64,000 nucleotides of DNA from Cladocopium goreaui. Its lineage: Eukaryota; Sar; Dinophyceae; Suessiales; Symbiodiniaceae. Below, piece after piece: positions 11,990-24,940 of the stretch. The notes under the pieces are model-generated. The model was given only the letters and a program-made list of their open reading frames with translations. It was not told the origin of the DNA and searched no databases. The DNA lies in the NCBI GenBank assembly GCA_947184155.2, contig CAMXCT020006457.1, positions 1 to 64,000 on the forward strand. The letters are read 5' to 3'. A program made the translations under genes and the position numbers. How positions within the stretch are numbered: position 1 is the first letter of the stretch; each line of letters starts with the position of its first letter.

Positions 11990-12880
11990 ACCCGCTACAG
12001 GGAAACAAGAAGAGAGACAAACTGGGAGACAATATCGGAGACAAGACCTCGGGAAGGCGGACACACCATCCAACACCAAGGCGGACACCTTAAGAAAGCC
12101 TACCCCAACAATACACTGTTTGAAAAAATGCAAAATCAGACCACCCACCACAAAGGGAAACAAGAAAAAAGATAAGTTGGGAGACAAGCTGGGAGACAAG
12201 AAGGAAGACAAGCTGGGAGACAAAGGAGACAAAAAACATCGGGAAGGTGGACACACAATCCAACACAGGAAACAAGAAGGGAGACAATGGGAGACAAGGG
12301 GGAGACAAGACCTCGGGAAAGTGGACGCACCATGCAACACAGGTCACACATATCTAAGGAGAAAATGGGAGGTAATGAAAACCAAGACTTCGGGAAGGTG
12401 GACCATCCAACACAGGCACATGTGGGGAGACAATGGGAAACAATTGGAGGCAACGGGAGACAATGGGAGACAATGGGAAACACGTGGAAACAAGCGGAGA
12501 CAAGGATAGACAAGAAGGGAGACAAGGGGAGACAAGACTTCGGGAAGGCGGACACACCATCCAACACAGGCACACATGTAGGGACAATGGGAGACAATTC
12601 GGAAACAAGACGTCGGGAAGGCGGACACACCATCCCAACATAGGCACACATGTAGGGACAATGGGAGCCAATTCGGAAACAAGACGTCGGGAAGGCGGAC
12701 ACACCATCCAACATAGGTGCACACATGCGGGGAGACAATGGGAGAGAATGGGGAGCAATGGGGGACCTGGGGAGCAATGGGGGGCCAGGGGAGACAAGAC
12801 CTTGAAAAGGCGGGCACACCATCCAACACAAACGCATATTGTGGGGAGACAATCGGAGACAAGACCTCGGGAAGGCAGAC
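11990..12880. repeat. GGGAGACA minisatellite, left block
   Basis: A hierarchical array built from about 10-bp subunits GGGAGACAA(G/T), punctuated by the segment CGGGAAGGCGGACACACC followed by ATCCAACACAGG and CACACATGTGGGGAGAC. These copies are more diverged (GGGAGACAATGGGAG) than those at 16.3-22.5 kb. Open frames on both strands are artefacts of a unit without stops. Confidence 0.9.
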
Positions 12881-14342
12881 CTACTACTACTACTACTACT
12901 ATTACTTCTAATACTAAAAGTATTAATAGTACGCGCGGGTTCCGCGCGTCTGTTTTTCGCGCGGGTTCTGCGCCTGTTGTTCTGCGCGGGTTCCGCGTTT
13001 GGCTGCTTTCAAATTGCTTAAAGATTTTTTTAATATTAAGACGAATATTACTACTACTTCTACTAACTATAAATTAGTCAATATTACGATTAATATCATT
13101 TCTATTACATCTACAATATTATTACTACTATTACTATTACTATTACTATTACTATTACTACTATTACTCTGAGTACTAGTGAACGACGAGCCTTACTGTT
13201 ACTATACTAAGTCCTATGGCATATTACTATACTCGTGCTATACTACGACTGACTCCTCCGTCTTATCACCTGTGCTAATTAAACTACTTTACCACCACTG
13301 TAAACATACATCTCACTCTCTACCTACTACTCCTCTTACTACAACTCACTACCTGCTTACTACTAGTCGGGGGACGACGACGACGACGGTGTACGGACGA
13401 CGAACTACCGGTATACCGTACACCTCCGACCGACTACCGGACGACTCCGACGACCGAAGACCGTACCGACAGGACGAAACGACTACCCGATTTCTGAAGG
13501 ACGACTGGATCCGCGTTTAAGACAGGACCGTACCCCGACGTGACGACGACAGAGACTTGGTTTTTCGACGATTCGGATTGTGTGTGGTCCTTTTTGATAA
13601 CGACTAGTTGTTTGTTGCGACTAAGATCTGAACGACATACGACGACGAATGAACGACAAAACGATCAAAGACGACCATACGACGAAGACTAACTACGATA
13701 CTTACGAGACTGTGACGACAGGATTACTGAGTACTACTACTAACTTATTGCTACCGGTACTCACTACTACTACTTACGGGTACTTTATTTCTCCTAAACT
13801 CCTACTACTACTACTACTCCTACTACTACGACTACTACTACCTCTGATACTACGACGACGTAGTGATACGACTGACGACGATCTTTGAGCTATTTCATAC
13901 TTTTATCCTTTGACTACGTTTTACTTACTTCTACTACTACTACTACTACTTTTACAACTTTTACTACTACTACTACTACTACTACTACTAATACTTTTAA
14001 TACTAGAAGTATTAATACTACACGCGGGTTCCGCGTGTGTGGGTTTCGCGCGGGTTCCGCGCGTTATGCGCGTTTGCTTTTCGCGCGGGTTCTGCGCGTG
14101 TTGTTCTGCGCGGGTTTCGCACGCGTGGTCGCATTTAAATTTCTTACTATTACTGCTACTGCTACTGCTACTACTACTACTACTGCTACTAGTACTACAA
14201 ATACTAAAGGTACGCGCGGGTTCCGTGCGTATGCGTTCCGCGCGGGTTCCGCGCGTTATGCGCGTTTGCTTTTCGCGCGGGTTCCGCGCGTGTTGTTCTG
14301 CGCGGGTTCCGCGCGCGTCGTCGCATTGAAATTTCTTACTAT

Positions 14343-14374
<32 letters not shown>

Positions 14375-14850
14375 GTACTTTTAATACTAGAAGTATTAAT
14401 ACTAAGCGCGGGTCTGCGCGTCTGCGTTTCGCGCGGGTTCCGCGCGTTATGCGCGTTTGCTTTTCGCGCGGGTTCCGCGCGTGTTGTTCTGCGCGGGTTC
14501 CGCGCGCGTCGTCGCATTCAAATTTCTTACTATTACTACTATTACTACGACTACGACTACTACTACTACTACCACCACCAGTACTAAGACTACGACTACT
14601 ACTACTACTAGTCCTGCTAATACTGGAAGTATTAATAGTACGCGCAGGTTCTGCGCGTCTGCGTTTCGCGCGGGTTCCGCGCGTGTTGTTCTGCGCGGGT
14701 TCCGCGCTTGGCTGCCTTCAAATTGCTTAAAGAAATTTATATAGTAAAACAAAAATTACTACTTCTACTAACTATAATTTTGACAATATTACGATTAATA
14801 TCATTTCTATTTCATCTACATCTACGATATTATTACTATTACTACCACTA

Positions 14851-14883
<33 letters not shown>

Positions 14884-16222
14884 TTACTATGACTACTACT
14901 ACTACTACTACTACTATGACTACTACTATGACTACTACTACTACTACTACTATTACTCCTAAGTACTAAGAAATAAAAAANNNNNNNNNNNNNNNNNNNN
15001 NNNNNNNNNNNNNNNNNNNNNNNNNNNNNNNNNNNNNNNNNNNNNNNNNNNNNNNNNNNNNNNNNNNNNNNNNNNNNNNNCTACTACTACTACTACTACT
15101 ACTAGTACTACTACTATGACTACTACTACTACTACTTCTACTACTACTAGTACTACTACTACTGCTACTACTAATACTACTACTACTACTACTGCTACTA
15201 GTACTAGAAGTATTAAAAGTACGCGCGGGTTCCGCGCGTCTGCGTTTCGCGCGGGTTCTGCGCGTTGTGCGCGTTCGCTTTTCGCGCGGGTTCCGCGCGT
15301 GTTGTTCTGCGCGGGTTCCGCGCGCTTCGTCGCATTCAAATTTCTTACTACTACTACTACTCCTCCTACTACTACTACTACTGCTACTACTACTTACTAC
15401 TACTACTACTACTACGACTACTACTACTACTGCTACTAATACTAGAAAGTATTAATAGTACGCGCGGGTTCCGCGCGTATGCGTTTCGCGCGGGTTCCGC
15501 GCGTTATGCGCGTTTGCTTTTCGCGCGGGTTCCGCGCGTGTTGTTCTGCGCGGGTTCCGTGCGCGTCGTCGCATTCAAATTTCTTGCTACTTCTACTAAT
15601 ACTACGACGACGACTACTACGACGAGGACTACTACTACTACTACGACGACGACTACTACTACTACTACTTCTACTACTACTACTACTACTATGACTACTA
15701 CTACTACTACTACTAGTATTACTACTAGAGCTACTACTACTACTGCTACTACTACTACTATTACTACTACTACTACTCCTGCTACTACTACTACTACTAC
15801 TACTACTAGAAGAAATATTAATAGTACGCGCGGGTTCCGCGCGTCTGTGTTTCGCGCGGGTTCCGCGCGTTGTGCGCGTTTACTTTTCGGGCGGGTTCCG
15901 CGCGTGTTGTTCTGCGCGGGTTCCGCGCGCTTCGTCGCATTCAAATTTCTTACTACTACTACTACTACTACTGCTACTACTGCTACTAGTACTAGAAGTA
16001 TTAAAAGTACGCGCGGGTTCCGCGCGTATGCGTTTCGCGCGGGTTCCGCGCGTTATGCGCGTTTGCTTTTCGCGCGGGTTCCGCGCGTGTTGTTCTGCGC
16101 GGGTTCCGCGCGCGTCGTCGCATTCAAATTTCTTGCTACTTTTACTACTACTACTACTACTACTACTACGAGGAGGACTACTACGACGACGACGACTACT
16201 ACTAGTACTACTACTTCTACTT

Positions 16223-16261
<39 letters not shown>

Positions 16262-16335
16262 GAAGTATTAATAGTACGCGCGGGTTCCGCTCTTCTGTGT
16301 TTCGCGCGGGTTCCGCGCGTTATGCGTGTTTGCTT
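12880..16335. repeat. Trinucleotide (TAC)n block with GC-rich hairpin cassettes
   Basis: Long (ACT/TAC)n tracts alternate with a cassette of about 120-150 bp, which occurs near 12932, 14021, 14211, 14405, 14641, 15221, 15461, 15827, 16009 and 16275. Each cassette starts near AGTATTAATAGTA and carries two to four copies of CGCGCGGGTTCCGCGCG, a 7-bp perfect stem with a GTT loop. Most then read TCGTCGCATTCAAATTTCTTAC. The 13180-13880 part is degenerate GAC/TAC-rich DNA. Frames through it are low-complexity (Thr, Leu, Tyr runs) and are not called. Confidence 0.9.
14981..15080. other. Assembly gap of 100 N
   Basis: Exactly 100 N, the conventional filler for a gap of unknown size, lies inside the (TAC)n block. 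The true length of the repeat block is therefore unknown. Confidence 0.99.
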
Positions 16336-16339
16336 TTTG

Positions 16340-19300
16340 AAAGAGACAGGCGCACATGTGGGGAGACAGTGGGAGACAAGCAAAGACAAGGGAAAACAAG
16401 GGGAGACAAGATCCGCGGGAAGGCGAACACACCATCCAATACAGGCACACACGTGGGGAGACAAGGGGAGACAAGGGCAGACAAGACCCTCAGGAAGGCG
16501 GACACACCATCCAACACAGGCACACAATTGGGGACGCAGTGGGAGACAAGGGGAGACAGTGGGAGACAAGGGGAGACAAGGGGAGACAAGACCCACGGGA
16601 AGGCGGACACACAGGCACACATGTGGGGAGACAGTGGGAGACAGTGGGAGACAGGGAGAGACAAGGGGAGACAAGGGGAGCCAAGACCCGCAGGAAGCGG
16701 ACACACCATCCAATACAGGAACACATGTGGGGAGACAGTGGGAGACAAGAGGAGACAAGGGCAGACAAGGAGGGGACAAGGGGAGACAAGACCCACGGGA
16801 AGGCGGACACACCATCCAACACAGGCGCACATGTGGGGAGACAGTGGGAGACAAGGGGAGACAAGACCCGCGGGAAGGCGGACACACCATCCAACACTGT
16901 GGGGAAACAGTGGGAGACAAGGGGAGACAAAGGGAGACAAGACGCTCGGGAAGGCGGACACACCATCCAACACAGGCACACATGTGGGGAGACAGTGGGA
17001 AAAAGTGGGAAACAAGGGGAAACAAGGGAAAACAAGGGGAGACAAGATGCGCGGGAAGGCGGACACACCATCCAATACAGGCACACATGTGGGGAGACAG
17101 TGGGAGACAAGGGGAGGCAAGGGGAGACAAGACCCTCGGGAAGGCGGACGCACCCATCCAACACAGGCACACAATTGGGGACAGCGGGAGACAAGGGGAG
17201 ACAAAAGAAAAAACAAGGGGAGACAAGGGGATACAAGGGGAGACAAGACCTGCGGGAAGGCGGACACACCATCCAATACAGGCACACATCTGGGGAGATA
17301 GTGTCAGACAAGGGGGGACACAGTGGGAGACAATGGGGACAAGACCCTCGGGAAGGCGGACACATAATCCAACAGCACACATGTGGGTGGGAAGACAGTG
17401 GGAGACAGTGGGAGACAAGGGGAGACAAGGGGAGGCAAGACCTGCGGGAAGGCGGACACACCATCCAATACAGGCACACATGTGGGGAGACAGTGGGAGA
17501 CAGAGGGAGACAAGGGGAGACAAGACCCTCGGGAAGGCGGACACACCATCCAATACAGGCCCATTTGTGGGGAGACAGTGGGAGACAGCACACATGTGGG
17601 AAGACAGTCGGAGACAGTGGGAGACAAGGGGAGACAAGGGGAGACAAGACCCGCCGGAAGGCGGACACACCATCCAATACAGGCACACATGTGGGGAGAC
17701 AGTGGGAGACAGTGGGAGACAAGGGGAGACAAGGGGAGACAAAACCCTCGGGAAGGCGGACACACCATCCAACACAGGGGCACATGTGGGGAGACAGTGG
17801 GGAGACAAGGGGAGACAAGGGAGACAAGACCCTCGGGAAGGCGGGCACATAATCCAACAGCACACATGTGGGTGGGAAGACAGTGGGAGACAGTGGGAGA
17901 CAGTGGGAGACAAGGGCAGACAAGAGGAGACAAGGGGAGATAAGGGGAGACAAGACCCGCGGGAAGGCGGACATACCATCCAATACAGGCACATATGTGG
18001 GGAGACAGTGGGAGACAAGGGCAGACAAGGGGAGACAAGACCTGCGGGAAGGCGGAACACACCGTCCAATACAGGCACATATGTGGGAAGACAGTGGGAG
18101 ACAGTGGGAGACAAGGGCAGACAAGAGGAGACAAGGGGAGATAAGGGGAGACAAGACCCGCGGGAAGGCGGACATACCATCCAATACAGGCACATATGTG
18201 GGGAGACAGGGGAAGACAGTGGGAGTCAAGGGGAGACAAGGGGAGACAAGACCCTCGGGAAGGCGGACACACCATCCAATACAGGCACACATGTGGGGAG
18301 ACAGTGGGAGACAAGGGGAGACAAGACCCTCGGGAAGGCGGACACACCATCCAACACACGCGCACATGTGGGGAGACAGTGGGAGACAAGGGGAGACAAG
18401 GGAGACAAGACCCTCGGGAAGGCGGACACACCATCCAACAGCACATGTGGAGAGACAGTGGGAGACAGTGGGAGACAGGCGGAGACAAGGGGAGGCAAGG
18501 GGAGACAAGGGGAGACAAGACCCCGGAAAGGCGGACACACCATCCAATACAGGCACACATGTGGGGAGACAGTGGAGACAAGGGGGACAAGGGGAGACAA
18601 GACCCTCGGGAAGGCGGACACACCATCCAATACAGGCACACATGTGGGGAGACAGTGGGAGACAAGGGGAGACAAGGGCAGACAAGACCCTCGGGAAGGC
18701 GGACACACCATCCAATACAGGCCCATTTGTGGGGAGACAGTGGGAGACAAGGCAACAGCACACATGGAGACAGTGGGAGACAGTGGGAGACAGTGGGAGA
18801 CAAGGGGAGACAAGACCCTCGGGAAGGCGGACACACTATCCAATACAGGCCCATTTGTGGGAGACAGTGGGAGACAGCACACATGTGGGAAGACAGTCGG
18901 AGACAGCGGGAGACAAGGGGAGACAAGGGGAGACAAGACCCGCGGGAAGGCGGACACACCATCCAATACAGGCACACATGTGGGGAGACAGGGGGAGACA
19001 GTGGGAGACAGTGGGAGACAAGGGGAGACAAGGGGAGACAAGACCCTCGGGAAGGCGGACACACCATCCAACACAGGCACACATGTGGGGAGACAGTGGG
19101 GAGTCAAGGGGAGACAAGGGGAAACAAGACGCTTGGGAAGGCGGACGCACCATCCAATACAGGCACACATGTGGGGAGACAGTGGGAGACAGTGGGAGAC
19201 AAGGGGAGACAAGGGGAGACAAGGGGAGCCAAGACCCGCGGGAAGGCGGACACACCATCCAACAGCACACATGTGGAGAGACAGTGGGAGACAGTGGGAG

Positions 19301-22300
19301 ACAGTGGGAGACAAGACCTGCGGGAAGGCGGAACACACCGTCCAATACAGGCACATATGTGGGAAGACAGTGGGAGACAGTGGGAGACAAGGGCAGACAA
19401 GAGGAGACAAGGGGAGATAAGGGGAGACAAGACCCGCGGGAAGGCGGACATACCATCCAATACAGGCACATATGTGGGGAGACAGTGGAAGACAGTGGGA
19501 GTCAAGGGGAGACAAGGGGAGACAAGACCCTCGGGAAGGCGGACACACCATCCAATACAGGCACACATGTGGGGAGACAGTGGGAGACAAGGGGAGACAA
19601 GACCCTCGGGAAGGCGGACACACCATCCAACACACGCGCACATGTGGGGAGACAGTGGGAGACAAGGGGAGACAAGGGAGACAAGACCCTCGGGAAGGCG
19701 GACACACCATCCAACAGCACATGTGGAGAGACAGTGGGAGACAGTGGGAGACAGGCGGAGACAAGGGGAGGCAAGGGGAGACAAGGGGAGACAAGACCCG
19801 CGGAAAGGCGGACACACCATCCAATACAGGCACACATGTGGGGAGACAAGGGGAGACAAGGGGAGACAAGACCCTCGGGAAGGCGGACACACCATCCAAC
19901 ACACGCGCACTTGTGGGGAGACAGTGGGAGACAAGGGGGGACATACAGGCACATATGTGGGAAGACAGTGGGAGACAAGGGGAGACAAGGGCAGACAAGA
20001 GGAGACAAGGGGAGATAAGGGGAGACAAGACCCGCGGGAAGGCGGACATACCATCCAATACAGGCACATATGTGGGGAGACAGTGGAAGACAGTGGGAGA
20101 CAAGGGGAGACAAGACCCTCGGGAAGGCGGACACACCATCCAATACAGGCACACATGTGGGGAGACAGTGGGAGACAAGGGGAGACAAGGGGAGACAAGA
20201 CCCTCGGGAAGGCGGACACACCATCCAACACACGCGCACATGTGGGGAGACAGTGGGAGACAAGGGGAGACAAGGGAGACAAGACCCTCGGGAAGGCGGA
20301 CACACCATCCAACAGCACATGTGGAGAGACAGTGGGAGACAGTGGGAGACAGGCGGAGACAAGGGGAGGCAAGGGGAGACAAGGGGAGACAAGACCCGCG
20401 GAAAGGCGGACACACCATCCAATACAGGCACACATGTGGGGAGACAGTGGGAGACAAGGGGAGACAAGACCCTCGGGAAGGCGGACACACCATCCAATAC
20501 AGGCACACATGTGGGGAGACAGTGGGAGACAAGGGGAGACAAGGGCAGACAAGACCCTCGGGAAGGCGGACACACCATCCAATACAGGCCCATTTGTGGG
20601 GAGACAGTGGGAGACAAGGCAACAGCACACATGGAGACAGTGGGAGACAGTGGGAGACAGTGGGAGACAGTGGGAGACAAGGGGAGACAAGGGGAGACAA
20701 GGGGAGACAAGACCCTCGGGAAGGCGGACACACTATCCAATACAGGCCCATTTGTGGGAGACAGTGGGAGACAGCACACATGTGGGAAGACAGTCGGAGA
20801 CAGCGGGAGACAAGGGGAGACAAGGGGAGACAAGACCCGCGGGAAGGCGGACACACCATCCAATACAGGCACACATGTGGGGAGACAGGGGGAGACAGTG
20901 GGAGACAGTGGGAGACAAGGGGAGACAAGGGGAGACAAGACCCTCGGGAAGGCGGACACACCATCCAACACAGGCACACATGTGGGGAGACAGTGGGGAG
21001 TCAAGGGGAGACAAGGGGAAACAAGACGCTTGGGAAGGCGGACGCACCATCCAATACAGGCACACATGTGGGGAGACAGTGGGAGACAGTGGGAGACAAG
21101 GGGAGACAAGGGGAGACAAGGGGAGACAAGGGGAGCCAAGACCCGCGGGAAGGCGGACACACCATCCAACAGCACACATGTGGAGAGACAGTGGGAGACA
21201 GTGGGAGACAGGGGGAGACAGTGGGAGACAAGACCTGCGGGAAGGCGGAACACACCGTCCAATACAGGCACATATGTGGGAAGACAGTGGGAGACAAGGG
21301 GAGACAAGGGCAGACAAGAGGAGACAAGGGGAGATAAGGGGAGACAAGACCCGCGGGAAGGCGGACATACCATCCAATACAGGCACATATGTGGGGAGAC
21401 AGTGGAAGACAGTGGGAGTCAAGGGGAGACAAGGGGAGACAAGACCCTCGGGAAGGCGGACACACCATCCAATACAGGCACACATGTGGGGAGACAGTGG
21501 GAGACAAGGGGAGACAAGGGGAGACAAGGGGAGACAAGACCCTCGGGAAGGCGGACACACCATCCAACACACGCGCACATGTGGGGAGACAGTGGGAGAC
21601 AAGGGGAGACAAGGGAGACAAGACCCTCGGGAAGGCGGACACACCATCCAACAGCACATGTGGAGAGACAGTGGGAGACAGGGGGAGACAGGCGGAGACA
21701 AGGGGAGGCAAGGGGAGACAAGGGGAGACAAGACCCGCGGAAAGGCGGACACACCATCCAATACAGGCACACATGTGGGGAGACAGTGGGAGACAAGGGG
21801 AGACAAGGGGAGACAAGACCCTCGGGAAGGCGGACACACCATCCAACACACGCGCACATGTGGGGAGACAGTGGGAGAGAAGCGGAGACAAGGGGAGCCA
21901 AGACCCGCGGGAAGGCGGACACACCATCCAACAGCACACATGTGGAGAGACAGTGGGAGACAGTGGGAGACAGGGGGAGACAGTGGGAGACAAGGGGAGA
22001 CAAGGGGAGACAAGACCCGCGGGAAAGCGGACACACCATCCAATACAGGCCCACATATGTGGGGAGACAGTGGGAGACAGTGGGAGACAAGGGGAGACAA
22101 GGGGAGACAAGACCCTCGGGAAGGCGGACACACTATCCAATACAGGCCCATTTGTGGGGAGACAGTGGGAGACAGCACACATGTGGGAAGACAGTCGGAG
22201 ACAGCGGGAGACAAGGGGAGACAAGGGGAGACAAGACCCGCGGGAAGGCGGACACACCATCCAATACAGGCACACATGTGGGGAGACAGGGGGAGACAGT

Positions 22301-22525
22301 GGGAGACAAGACCCTCGGGAAGGCGGACACACCATCCAACACAGGCACACATGTGGGGAGACAGTGGGGAGTCAAGGGGAGACAAGGGGAAACAAGAATC
22401 CAATACAGGCACACATGTGGGGAGACAGTGGGGAGACAGTGGGAGACAGTGGGAGACAAGGGGAGACAAGGGGAGACAAGACCCTCGGGAAGGCGGACAC
22501 ACCATCCAATACCAAGGCGGACACC
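16340..22525. repeat. GGGAGACA minisatellite, main 6.2-kb block with higher-order structure
   Basis: Roughly 80-130-bp units of GGGAGACAGT and GGGAGACAAG subrepeats, the spacer ACCCTCGGGAAGGCGG, then ACACACCATCCAATACAGGC and ACACATGTGG. Higher-order repetition is clear. A distinctive stretch containing GGGCAGACAAGAGGAGACAA and a CATATGTGGG variant recurs near 17900, 18115, 19390, 19990 and 21310, with matching neighbours each time. Frames of up to 1447 codons on plus and 917 on minus coexist over the same DNA, the expected result of a stop-free repeat unit. They are not evidence of a protein. Confidence 0.95.
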
Positions 22526-22526
22526 T

Positions 22527-23015
22527 TAGAAAGCATTAAGAACCCCTAACAGTACACTGTTTGGGGAAAAACGTAGGAAACCCGTTAAAATTTACATCAA
22601 GTTATGTGAGATAACGTAGCAGGGTCTAATATCTTTTTTGTAAACCCCCCCCTTTTACGTTTTTGATTTTAGACCCCAAATGTGGGAGGAAGTTTTGGGG
22701 GGGGTGGAATGATTCCAGACCCCAAAAAGGGGTCTAGGGTGAAACCACCCCCTCAAATTGTCAAAAATGAGATTGATCATATTAGACCTAAACGGTGGGG
22801 GGTCTGGAATCATCAGTTTTGGGGTCTATTATGATTATGGGAAGTATGATAAAAACCTATGTTGAGGGGTCTGAGATCATCAGGGGGTTGGGGTCTAACA
22901 TGAAAAAATACCATTCTAGACCCCCCCCTCGGGAGAGCCCTGGGTATACCATTTCAAACCCTTTAGTAGTTGGGGGTATAAAGCGTCTGTGTGTAAAAGC
23001 TTCCGTGTGTAAAAT
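22527..23015. repeat. Array boundary motif, AGACC elements and a 16-bp repeat patch
   Basis: 22527-22570 repeats the left boundary motif of the minisatellite (AAGCATTAAGAACCCCTAAC, then GTACACTGTTTGGG; also at 11933-11975). 22600-22970 carries more AGACC/GGTCT elements. 22975-23015 has two or three copies of the 16-bp GTGTGTAAAAGC unit. Confidence 0.75.
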
Positions 23016-23017
23016 GT

Positions 23018-23695
23018 CTCATCCTCATCCTCATTATCATCATCATCATCATCATCATCACCTTCATCATCCACATTATCATACATTATCATACATTATC
23101 CCCCCACTCCCCCACACTGTTTCGGGTCTCTTGCGGGGATAATATTGTATTCTATCAGAGAAGGAAAGAAAAGAAAAAGAGCAGACGAAAGAATCAGAAG
23201 AGAAGCGTGCGAAAAGGCAGAAAAATTACGCTAATTTGTTTTAATGTTTGAATATTTTGCGGTTCTAGAGGGTCGAAAGGTTCGCTAAAGCGGCGGGTGC
23301 GGAATTATTCATCTAGATAAGAGATGGAAAAATATATACTAGACGACGGATGGCCCGAGAGCGTAGAGGAGCAGGGTCATGCAGGGTCTTCTCTTGTTAG
23401 TATGGAAATGTTGTGGAAGATCAGGTGGAGGGGGATGATGTTGCGAGATGTTGCGAGGATGATGTTGTGGAAGATGAGGTGGAGGATGATAATGTGGAGG
23501 ATGATGATGTTGATGATGATGATGTTGAGGATGATGAGGTTTAGGGTAATGATGTTGAGGATGAGGGGGAGGATGATGATGTTGAGGATGATGATGTCAA
23601 GGGGGAGGAAGAGGATGATGTGGAGAATGATGATGTCGAGTCGGAGGAAGAGGATGATACTGAGGATGCTGATGCGGAGGAGGAGGAGGAGGACC
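23018..23695. repeat. TCATCA and GATGAT trinucleotide-rich tracts
   Basis: 23018-23095 is an imperfect (TCATCA)n and (CATTATCATA)n tract. 23410-23695 is imperfect GATGATGTTGAGGATGAT repeats. A Met/Arg/Trp-rich plus frame and an Asp/Glu-rich plus frame pass through the second tract. Both are attributable to the repeat. Confidence 0.75.
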
Positions 23696-23714
23696 GATCC
23701 CAAGACCGCGCTGC

Positions 23715-24940
23715 ATGTTTTGTACGAGCCTGCGCGGTCGAAATGCACTTCAACATTTCGCAAGAGCCACTTTGCACAGGAATTTACAGGAAAACTGCTG
23801 CGCCCCAGATTGAGCCCAGAATGCGCACGCACACACACACGCACACACTTGCTTGCACACTTTGTTCGAGCCTGCCCAGTCGAAATGCACGTCAACACTT
23901 CACACGAGCCACTTTACACGGACATTGCGGGAAAAATGCCGCGCCCCAGATTGAGGCCAGAACGCAGATACACACATTGTGCGAGCCTGCGCAGTCGAAG
24001 TGCATGTCAACATTTCACAAAAGCCACTTTATACGGACATTTGCAGGAAAAATGCCGCGGCCCAGAACCGGGACCCGCACTTTGTGCGAGCTTGCAGTCG
24101 AAATGCATGTCAACATTTCACAAAGGCCACTTCATACGGACATTTGCAGGAAAAATTGCCGCGGCCCAGAAGCGGGACCCGCACTTTGTGCGAGCTTGCA
24201 GTCGAAATGCATGTCAACATTTCACAAAGGCCACTTCATACGGACATTTGCAGGAAAAATGCCGCGGCCCAGAAGCGGGACCCGCACTTTGTGCGAGCCT
24301 GCGCGGTCGAAATGCTGGTCAACATTTCACAAGAGTCACTTCATACGGAAGTTTACAGGAAAAATGCCGCGGCCCAGAACCGGGACCCGCACTTTGTGCG
24401 AGCCTGCAGTCGAAATGCATGTCAACATTTCACAAGAGTCACTTCATACGGAAGTTTACAGGAAAAATGCCGCGGCCCAGAACCGGGACCCGCACTTTGT
24501 GCGAGCTTGCAGTCGAAATGCATGTCAACATTTCACAAAAGCCACTTTATACGGACATTTGCAGGAAAAATGCCGCGGCCCAGAAGTGGGACCCGCACTT
24601 TGTGCGAGCCTGCGCGGTCGAAATGCTGGTCAACATTTCACAAGAGTCACTTCATACGGAAGTTTACAGGAAAAATGCCGCGGCCCAGAAGCGGGACCCG
24701 CACTTTGTGCGAGCCTGCGCGGTCGAAATGCTGGTCAACATTTCACAAGAGTCACTTCATACGGAAGTTTACAGAAAAATTGCCGCGGCCCAGAGCCGGG
24801 ACCCGCACTTTGTGCGAGCTTGCAGTCGAAATGCATGTCAACATTTCACAAGAGTCACTTCATACGGAAGTTTACAGGAAAAATGCCGCGGCCCAGAACC
24901 GGGACCCGCACTTTGTGCGAGCTTGCAGTCGAAATTTTGT
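23715..24940. repeat. 103-105-bp satellite, about nine close and two or three diverged copies
   Basis: The landmark CCGCGGCCCAGAA recurs at 24055, 24159, 24262, 24367, 24470, 24573, 24678, 24783 and 24886. Diverged copies precede it from about 23715. Two unit variants differ by a 2-bp indel (CCTGCAGTCGAAATGCATG against CCTGCGCGGTCGAAATGCTG). A 103-bp period is not a multiple of three, so the same peptide appears in all three plus frames (for example CMSTFHKSHFI). This argues against translation. Confidence 0.95.

Noticed and set aside
12000..22500. CRISPR array
   Set aside because: Units are directly tandem with sub-repeats and no unique spacers, and the setting is eukaryotic.
18196..22539. 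1447-codon plus-strand open frame and 917-codon minus-strand frame over the same DNA
   Set aside because: Both are produced by a stop-free minisatellite unit. All frames are long, there is no codon structure, and both strands are equally open.
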